64,000 bases of DNA from Doris montereyensis. Its lineage: Eukaryota; Mollusca; Gastropoda; Nudibranchia; Dorididae. The translations under genes were made by a program, and so were the position numbers. Each line of letters starts with the position of its first letter. Within the stretch, counting starts at the first letter, position 1. The stretch lies in the NCBI GenBank assembly GCA_037039925.1, contig JAXRKP010001366.1, positions 7,501 to 71,500 of the forward strand, written 5' to 3'. Below the pieces are notes generated by a model. The model made no database searches. It was not told where the DNA came from and was given only the letters and a program-made list of their open reading frames with translations. This document shows, in pieces, positions 56,135-64,000 of this stretch.

Positions 56135-57010
56135 TCACCCGGGACCGTTAAAGGTTCGCCATAAACAAGATCTGTACAAAAATATCCTAGATCCTCTTTT
56201 GGTGTGGTTCGGAGACCAAGGAGTACCCAAGGTAACTCTTCTACCCAGTTTGGTCCTGTGAGGCATGCTCTGAGAGCTGCTTAAAGAGTATGATGAAATC
56301 GTTCGATCATCCCATTTGCTTGCGGGTGGTAAACTGTTGTATGGTGCATTTTTACTCCAAGGCTTGCTGCCGTTTCTGCCCACAAAGCTGATGTAAATTG
56401 TGGGCAGCGGTCAAATGATATGTCTGCAGGAACACCAAACCGGGAGATCCATCCTGAAATGAGAGCGCTAACGCATTCAGCCGTTGTAACACCTTGTAGT
56501 AGGATTGCCTCTGGCCAACGTGTGTTCCTGTCAATGAGAGTGATAAGGTATGTGAATTCGAAGATTGTGGTTGGGACCAACTATGTCGAGGTTGATGTGT
56601 GAGAACATTTTTTCGGGACAGTGAAGTTTTCTAGAGGTGCGCTCGTGTGCTTTTGGATTTTGGAGCTTTGGCAGTTATGGCATTCTTTTACCCGTCTAGC
56701 CCTATCTTTGCGTATTCCATGCCATATGCATTTTTCTGTCACAAGTCTGACTGTGGCTTGAACACCAGGATGCAAGGTTGTGTATAGCTTCGAAAACTGA
56801 ACGTTTGAAATCAAATGGGACAATCGGACGTGGACGGCCTGTTGACATATTGCACAAAAGCTCTGGTCCGTGAATGTCAACTTTTAACCGCGCAATATGT
56901 AGGTTGGTAATTGCTGTTCTGTAAGCTTGAATGTCTACACTAGCAGTTTGAGATGTGGCCATTGCAGTGTAGTCGATGCCAAGAGAGACTAGTCCCCACA
57001 TGGGTGCCAT
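56135..57010 (-). pseudogene. gypsy integrase, frameshifted
   Basis: Spacer (QAYRTAITNLHIARLKVD), zinc-binding H-C part (LHPGVQATVRL, CHNCQSSKIQK), then the catalytic core: NLDIVGP, WISRFGVPADISFDRCPQFT and HHTTVYHPQANGMIERFHHT, retaining D, D and E. At least two shifts near 56570-56610 and a TAA at 56281-56283 break it. The C-terminal part resumes to about 56135, and LKPAHADPSQPV is readable near 55815-55850. Confidence 0.85.
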
Positions 57011-57185
57011 CCACCACTAGCTTTGGGGACTATGTGAAAAGGAGACGCCCAAGGGCTGTTGGATTTCCTTATGACACCCATCTTCTCCATTTCGAGAAAC
57101 TCCTCTTTGCTGTAGCCAGTCTTTCAGGGGCTAAGCGACGTGCTCGAGCAAAGACAGCTCGGTCTTTGGTCGTAATATAATGTTG
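57000..57185 (-). pseudogene. gypsy RT, first segment only
   Basis: The minus strand reads an RT start ending SPWASPFHIVPKASGGWH and then PCGD before a stop. Directly after it comes sequence that belongs downstream of RNase H. The catalytic RT core and RNase H are absent. Confidence 0.8.
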
Positions 57186-57351
57186 GACGCCGTGTTTTAC
57201 CGCAGTAGTGGAAAAGGTTGGTGTTAAAAGTTCAGGGAAAGCGTTGAGGATCTTTCGAACTGGTTACTGTCCAACTGTATCAGCGTGAGATCACCATCTG
57301 AGGAGACAGAGCTGATGGAGCAAAGAATTGATAAGAAAGATTCCGCTTCGA

Positions 57352-57786
57352 TCAAGCAGCCCCGGATGTCCACAAGAAAGTTGTGTTGGCGTAGGAAATC
57401 TGCTCCGAGAAGGGGCGTTTGAAGTCTGCTATGATAAGCCTTGAGTTAAAAATGCACCGACCAAAGCGTTTGCGAGCACCATAGGTCGCTATGGATGTGC
57501 CATTAGCCACTTGTAAAGATTGGCAACTCTTTCCTGATTTTCTGTCGATCATCTTTGCAGGGGTGACAGAAACTTGGGCGCCAGTGTCGACCAGAAATTG
57601 TCGTTTAGAGATGTCGTCTGTGATGAAAAGCTGTGTGTGCTTCTTTGGTGGTGTATTAAGAGGTGTTTCGGTGGTGCAACATGTTGAGCCAACAGCAGTG
57701 AGAACTATTGTTGACTCGCCTTCCCGTTTCCCTGATTCTTCTTGTGGTGTTGGAAAGTGTGGAAATGTTTGCACATATGCAAACAC
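57352..57786 (-). pseudogene. gypsy protease region
   Basis: Contains FLVDTGAQVSVTPA, the DTGA active site of an aspartic retroprotease, in a frame separate from gag. Confidence 0.82.
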
Positions 57787-58018
57787 CGTTTGGCACTAGA
57801 ACCAAAACGCCGATGATACCAGCACACAGAGTCGTCTGTATGACTGGGTGATGACTGACGCCACTCGAGTAGTGGTTGCGGTTGCATACACTTTAGGTTC
57901 GGCATTCAGCGAGTTAAATAGGTTGTCGGCTTCCGATGCCAACGCTCTATAGTTCTCGATGTTAGTCGAGTTGGCTAGAAACTCGGATGTTCTCAGGCCG
58001 TTGTCGCAAGAACAAGTG

Positions 58019-58387
58019 TCAGAAAAGGAAGCATGGTTTGTGGCTTCCCAGTAGACTCAGCATTGAAGCCATGAGTTCGGACGGTTTACGATCACCTAAA
58101 ACTCGAACGTCGAGAAGTGCCGAAGCTCGCTCTGTCTCGAAGAGGTCGAAAGCTGACGTTAGGAAAGTTTTTATAGTTCCATACTTGTTATCAGCGGGTG
58201 GGTCGCTGATGACTGATAATGCTCTTGATGCTGTGTTGGCATCCAACACTGAGACGACATGATAATATTTCGTCTCATCAGACTTGATTCTACAAAGTGA
58301 AAACTGAGCTTCAGTCTGAGCAAACCAGGCTGATGGGCAGCTAGTCCAGAAAGTTGGGAGCTTGATTGCTACGAAGTATAAAGACAT
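58019..58387 (-). pseudogene. gypsy gag, N-terminal part
   Basis: From ATG at 58385-58387 the frame reads through KLPTFWTSCPSAWFAQTEAQ, YYHVVSVLD and LGDRKPSELMASMLSL, the capsid-like region of Ty3/gypsy Gag. It stops after 122 residues; the continuation lies in another frame. A zinc-knuckle-like CWYHRRFGSSAKRC is encoded near 57780-57830. Confidence 0.82.
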
Positions 58388-58462
58388 GATTAATTGTTGA
58401 TATTGTAGATTTAGAATATCAAGGGATATTATAACGTAAATATTTCTTACCGGGGTCACCAA

Positions 58463-58662
58463 TATAGCAAGCTCGAAGGACACACAACAGAAAGCATTTA
58501 GAATATAAAATCAACTTTATTTAAGCATTCAGTTGATACAAGTGAGCCAGACGGTAGACCGGATAAGCGACTGCTCAGAAGTAAACAAACACGGGAAACA
58601 GAGAGGGTCAAGTTCACTGGTGTCAGTTCTTGATTGTGTCCCATGTAATATTAGTTTCCACA
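58463..58662 (-). repeat. 5' LTR of the gypsy element
   Basis: 200 bases, roughly 90 percent or more identical by eye to 55423-55622. Starts TGTGGA; its inner end reads TATA where the other copy has TACA, so one end base has mutated. Confidence 0.92.
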
Positions 58663-58679
58663 AATTGAAAGTATCAGTA

Positions 58680-61480
58680 GTGTTGTAACAGTCACTTCCT
58701 AATCGTTTTTCTATCAATCTAGAAGATCAAGATGCTGTTAACTTTTTTTACTTTTAGATCTATTTTTTTCTTTCTAGATTGAATCAAATATCTCTAGATT
58801 CGCTTAGAGATGTGTAGAAGACCATTGCCATTATCTTTGCTCCTTGATCCACATTGGAAGGATTTCCATAGATGTCAAACACATCCAAGGGACATAAAGA
58901 AAACTGAGAGAAAAAATTGGGGTAGAGTTCCATAGTTAGATGGGTTGTCAGGGATAGTGATAGAATGTTAAAATAAGGATAAAGCTGTAGGTAGATATCA
59001 TGATAGACGCTTTGTGCACTTGTGACAATAAAAGCGTGATGATGTTGGTCGTAATTGTAACAAAATTCTGAGTGCATAAACATTGAAGTAAAGGAAGGAC
59101 ACACACTATCAGCATCCCTGACCCTGCTATCACCCCCTCCTCCCCCCGACCTGCCCCTTGGCTAGGTCCCAACCATGGAACTCCTCCCAAAAGTCGGGGT
59201 TAAGAAGAGAAGAGTTATTACCAGTGGCTGCAGTGTTTCATGCCTGGTCTGCCATTTTCACCAATCAGATTTGGTGTGAGACACTTTATTTGAACACAAG
59301 CAGTTGAAATGTCACTGACGATGGTCAGTGTGACATATCAATCGGTAGTGGTATATTTGAGATGTAACATGTGTGAGACAGAATAGGAAACATAACATCA
59401 CCATGTGGACTGATTGCAGAGAGAATGTTTAATTCTTCATAGTTGTTTTCCTTATAAATATATTATGTAAAGTACCGTATCGGATACTGGTATTAACTGG
59501 GCAATCTAAATAAAGAAACAACATATACCACAGTAACTTAAGTTGATTTGACAGCATGTAACTTTCGTTTGCTTATATGACCATATTTCTAAAAGTGAAA
59601 CTTAGTACAGTTATCTCTTTTTTTGCAAAATAATTTGCATTTCACTGCTTATTCTATAATATAAAGCTGTACGTCTCTAACTTTGACCGCTTATAACTCA
59701 AGAACCACTGTATCCACAACCGCCATATTTCACATGTAGATTTCAAATAGCCTACAAGGTTCTTATCGAATACACCCTTGGATCAAATCAGTATTTTAAT
59801 TGATTGGTAAATTATTGTTCTGCCTGCGATCCACAAAACTTTTTATTGTAATTGTTCATTGTTACTCATTCCTTCATTTTCAGTTATTAAATCTGCAATG
59901 AAAAGCCCACCTAGCCTAAAGTATCGAATACACCGGTACTTGATATCACCCTGCACCCAATAACCTATTGAGTAGTTCATTGTTGAAAAAAAGGAATGTG
60001 GTAAAAGAGTAATCATAATCATCATTACCTACGGGCATGCTTGTGTATCAAACTGTACACATCTCAAAGTTTGACCACTCTGTTCTCAGATAATTTCAAG
60101 TAATCTGCCTGCTTTAGGTTCTTAGTGAATAAACTCTTGGGTTAAATCAGTATTTAAATTGATTGGAAAAAGATTGTTTTGCCAGCGATCCACAAAACTT
60201 TTATTGTTAATTTTACTCATTCCTTCATTTTCTGTCATTAGATCTGTAAATATGTAATGAAGAGCTTGCCTAATTTAAGTATCAAATACTGTAACAGTAT
60301 TTGACATCACCCTGCACCCGGTAACCTGTTTATAGTTTTATGTTTACTAGATCTAATTTCTAGTCATTATAATAAAATGCCTGTATAACTTCAGTATTGA
60401 GTGCTACTTTGATCTTATTATCATACTTGATATCGCCTACAACTGATACAGTGGTTTCTGAGTTAACCACAGTCAAAGTGCAATATATAGAGAAATCATT
60501 ATCCAACATTATTTACGGGTATCCTTGTGCTATATTATATCAGATTTACATTTCTTAAAATCTACATATCCCTGAAGGCTAGACACACCCCCCCCCCTTC
60601 CCCCCCCATCTACACCCTTGATTGAAGTACGAGATTCCACTTTACTGGGGACGGTTTCAGTCATCAGCTTCACCTAGCAATCATCGTCATTTGAGATAAT
60701 CTTCAACGGTTTTCATGTCCATGTCATTGTTCTTCCTGATCCAATGAAGCTGAGGTAGCTGATGTGTATGGTTTTCCTCTTGCTGAGCTTATTATCTATG
60801 CTAGCTCCTAGAGTATTTGGTTATGCCTCCAAGTGTATCAACCCTGTGTTAAGGTAGTTTTGCATTAGCTAAGAGCATCTCAAACATTTTACTTGTTTGT
60901 TATACATATATATATATAATAGGCAAGTTACGTTGTTTTGTTCCGTCCCGCTTAACCAGATTTACATGTGATGGAAAGAAGTCATATACTGTTCCGATTA
61001 CGAAACTTATCCTTGATGACACCATCTACCCGTAGATGACATCTTTCCATTAACCTCAATCATTAGAGCCTAGCTTTTCCTTCCTAAAAATAATTGATCA
61101 CATCAAAAGACGGTTGTATGACATGGAATATTCTTAAAACCCAGTTGTCAAATTTTCTAGCCATTGCATACTTTGTTTCTATTTTTGCTGTCTTTTTTCA
61201 TTTCTCTGTTTTAAAAAAATAAATATATATAATCATATTCCTGAGCTTTCTTGTTGCTTATAGGTTGAAAAGCTTTTGGCCCCAATAAAAATCACAGCCT
61301 TGACACATTCAATCAAGCAGCTTTTGAAATGGGATGCTGTACATCACAGGTAGGCTTGGTCTTATCTTTATTCTCACTGTCTTGCCATTATTTGTAATTA
61401 TTACTAATAGGATACATTGGGTAAATAACAACGAAAGGAAACAAAATAATGCAGTACTTAAATCTGTGCAGTGGGCAGGT
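58680..61480. other. Intergenic between gypsy element and LINE copy 3
   Basis: Apart from the tandem pair at 59668-60345 and short C runs near 60590 nothing recognisable; no coding frame with homology. Confidence 0.5.
59668..60345 (+). repeat. Tandem pair of about 300-bp diverged repeats
   Basis: 59668-59980 and 60050-60345 share AAATCAGTATTT-AATTGATTGG, GCGATCCACAAAACTTTT and ATCACCCTGCACCC. A third weak partial may start near 60370. Confidence 0.75.
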
Positions 61481-61489
61481 GCTTGCATA

Positions 61490-62985
61490 CTGGGAAAGGC
61501 CCCAGGAGCAGACCAAATTTATCTAGTAATGATTAAAAACCAAGGGAGAAAGGCAGGTAAACTTCCTCCTGAAATACTCCAACAAGCAGGGAAATCAAAA
61601 CAGGTACCCTGTGACTGGAAAAAAGGAATGATAGTACCAATATACAATAAAGGATGAACTATGGAATGCTTAAACTACAGAGGGATATCACTGCTGAGCG
61701 AACCAGGAAAAGTGTATGCCAGGATACTAAATATGAGACTGAGAAAAAGAGTAGAAGATCAGATTGAAGAACATCAGAGTGGAGTCAGACCAGGGAGAAG
61801 TGTACATGACTACATATTTACAATTAGACAAACAATATAAAAATTCCTTGAAAGAGATATTGATATGCACCTCTGTTTTTATTGACTTAGAAAAGGCATT
61901 TGACATTGTGAGGAGAGATGATGTATGGCATTCTTTAAAGGAGCATAATGTAGAGCAAAATTTGATAGAAAATATTAAAAGTTTTTACAATAAACCAATA
62001 TGTGCAGTGAGAGTAGCTGGAGTTGTATCTAGAGAATTTGAAGTAGATATAGGAATTAAACAGGCCTGTATTTTGAGCCCTCTTTTGTTTATCACATTTA
62101 TGGATTCAGTCACAAAGGCATCATCAAAAATGAAGAAAATTAGTGTAGGTATGTGAAAACTCAAGCCAATCAATCTATCAATGTTTTCATTTGTCGATGA
62201 TTTAGCTATATTTGGAAAATAAAAAACAATTTTTTTCAATATAACATCAACAGGCTGAATAATGAAGTAGAAAACAGAAGATTGAAAGTCAAGGCAAAGA
62301 AAACTAAAGAAATACTATAACTAGGAAAGCTAAAACACAAAACCTTAAACTGGACAGAGAGAAATTAAAACAAGTTCAAAACTACAATTACCAAGGCGTA
62401 AATGATTACCTCAGAAGGAAAACTAAGAGAAGAAATCAGCCAGAGAATCCAAAGGAAATGTCAATATATAACCATTTAGGAAAGGTATTTGTAGGGGAAC
62501 AAGAATTGTGAACAGAAACCAAAATGACAGTATACAACACATTTTATTGTCCTACTCTTCTATATGGCAGTGAAACCTGGATCTTAGACAGTAGGGAATA
62601 CAGTAGAGTACAGGCAGCTGAAATGAAATATCTCAGAAGAGTTGTAGAAAACTCAAAGAGACAGAATCAGAAACACAACAATAAGAGAACAAGCCGAGGC
62701 TAATGGCTTTAACACAAAGATAGAAATAAATCAACTCAAGTGGTTTGAGCATGTAAACAAAATGAATGAAAAGAGAATAGCTAGATCAGTATACAATGCT
62801 AAGACACAAGGTAAAAGACCAAAAGGTAGACCTCAAAGAAAGTGGGATGAATATAAAAGAGGCACTAAAACAAAGAGACTTAGCCTTCACCAAAGGAAAC
62901 AGAAAATGTCAGGACAAAGTAGCGTGAGAAAAAATCATTTCGAGTACTTAAACCAATATACCAGATGGTAAAACGGAAACTCATG
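61490..62985 (+). mobile_element. RTE-type LINE copy 3, 5'-truncated and degraded
   Basis: Begins at KAPGADQIYLVMIKNQGRKA, aligning with the same point of copy 2, and runs through the thumb to KRPKGRPQRKWDE. The catalytic box reads SFVDDLAIF, so both Asp remain. Stops and shifts near 61657, 61839, 62156 and 62220 break the frame. Same orientation as the other two copies. Confidence 0.85.
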
Positions 62986-63204
62986 AGAAAAGAAAGAAAA
63001 TCTTTTTTTCATTATGTTTATTTTGATTTTTGAAAATGTACCAGTCCTGGAATGATGTTTCCCCTAATTCCTTAGTTTGGCAGGTGAAAGAAAGGAGAGT
63101 GAAACCAATGTTTTAGATTGATAATATTTGTTTTGTTCCATATTTCACAATTAAAATAGTACAAGGATACATTAGAGAAGAAGGGATGCTTAAAGTCGTT
63201 TAAA

Positions 63205-63500
63205 GGCTTGTCCAAGGACTCGGTAGTCCAGAGGTAAGGTGTCGGCTTCTCAACCAAAAGGTAGTGGGTTTGAGTCTCAACGGTTGAAAAATTGCTCTTT
63301 TTATTCAAGCAAAATGTACATCCCTAGTCCCATCGGAGACTGACAATAAAAAAGGAGGTCCCATGTGCAGATCACAACACTCTGTGTACGTTAAAGATTC
63401 CTTGGTTATACAGAACAGTCCAGACAAAATTAAAAATCCTACCAAAATCCCTGAGATCACCTTAGTTGCGGATGTGGGTAATTCAAATCAAATCAAACGG
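63205..63500 (+). repeat. SINE-A, full length, best copy
   Basis: Head GACTCGGTAGTCCAGAGGT with B box GGGTTTGAGTCTC, body, and AATTCAAATCAAATCAAA tail. Useful as a reference for the family. Confidence 0.85.
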
Positions 63501-63799
63501 TTTATTCAAAATTATGTCTGATAACGGATATTATAACCACTAGTGACAAATAATTGTGGCTGTGACTGAAGACTGACAAAAATCTATGTTCAGGTTCCTA
63601 GATACCATAAGCACCAGTAAGATTTATGATAGGCAACTCATTCTTTGGCTACTCGCACACTCATATACACTGTTACATAAATATATATATATATATGCAA
63701 AACATCGCACACACTCGTAAATGACCTAATGTTATAAAATTCAGGGCTCATTAAATCAGGTACAATAGTTAATTTCTAACAAAATTCCACTTTTATTAG

Positions 63800-63952
63800 T
63801 CATTTGCACCTGGGTAGGGTGGGGAAAATGCGTGTTAAGAGTCTTTCCCAAGGCACACAACATCGGATCTGGCTTTGCTAGGATTCAAACTCAGGACTTC
63901 ATGATTCCCTGTCCGGCAGCCCAACCGCTCGGCCACCGACGCCACACCATGC
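63800..63952 (-). repeat. SINE-B, 3' truncated
   Basis: Complement of head and first body part: CACCTGGGTAGGGTGGGG through CAACCGCTCGGCCACCGACG. Confidence 0.72.
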
Positions 63953-64000
63953 ACTTTATAATCTTACTTATTAATCATTATTACATTTAGTGATATTATT

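Larger units (their letters stand above)
55423..58662 (-). mobile_element. Ty3/gypsy LTR retrotransposon with internal deletion
   Basis: Two direct 200-bp LTRs flank about 2.8 kb. On the minus strand the 5' LTR starts TGTGGA and its end is followed by TTGGTGACCCCGG, a primer-binding site starting TGG. A G-rich polypurine tract (TTTGGGGGGGCC) precedes the 3' LTR. Flanking AATT on both sides (55419-55422 and 58663-58666) is a 4-bp target duplication. Internal order is gag, protease, start of RT, integrase, so it is Ty3/gypsy. Most of RT and RNase H is missing, and frames are broken throughout, so it is non-autonomous. Confidence 0.93.

Overview
The window is animal nuclear DNA. It is AT-rich, its genes are split by introns with GT-AG borders, and it is packed with SINEs, RTE-type LINEs, a Ty3/gypsy LTR element, MITEs and long microsatellites. 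The mix of tRNA-headed SINEs and RTE elements suggests a marine invertebrate, perhaps a mollusc or other lophotrochozoan. That placement is inference; nothing here fixes the species.

Three host genes could be read exon by exon, all on the minus strand. (1) 51455 down to 31886 is a complete 15-exon USP3, a histone H2A/H2B deubiquitinase, with its zf-UBP finger, Cys box and His box. (2) 16051 to 15906 is the C-terminal exon of PIGY, a subunit of the GPI-GlcNAc transferase. (3) 14892 to 4731 is SLC35A4, a nucleotide-sugar-transporter-family protein, in about ten exons. A strong splice donor lies just after the PIGY stop codon and the SLC35A4 start exon opens at a splice acceptor, so the two may share a dicistronic transcript.

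Exon phase arithmetic shows that both long genes carry single-base breaks. USP3 has an in-frame TGA three codons before the catalytic Cys and three 1-nt indels. SLC35A4 has about three indels. All assigned splice sites are intact. Similar damage in two unrelated conserved genes points first to residual assembly errors and second to real decay. The TGA is a substitution and deserves its own check.

Mobile DNA by region. 1-4.7 kb is a patchwork of SINE-A and a second short repeat (R3) that share a 3' tail, with a TA-flanked MITE. 4.7-16 kb (SLC35A4 introns) holds SINEs, AGCTG-ended MITEs and a TTAA-flanked element carrying a nested RTE LINE. 16.5-19.6 kb is the longest RTE copy, with endonuclease and RT. 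20.6-21.6 kb is a GA-rich microsatellite of about 0.9 kb. 25.2-26.2 kb is a 68-bp satellite array. 32-40 kb holds MITEs and GA tracts inside USP3 introns. 52.7-53.2 kb has two tiny perfect palindromes, each flanked by a 7-bp target duplication. 53.5-54.9 kb contains nested duplications and trinucleotide arrays. 55423-58662 is a gypsy element with intact 200-bp LTRs and an AATT duplication that has lost most of RT and RNase H. 61.5-63 kb is a third RTE copy.

No CRISPR arrays, rRNA or true tRNA genes were seen.
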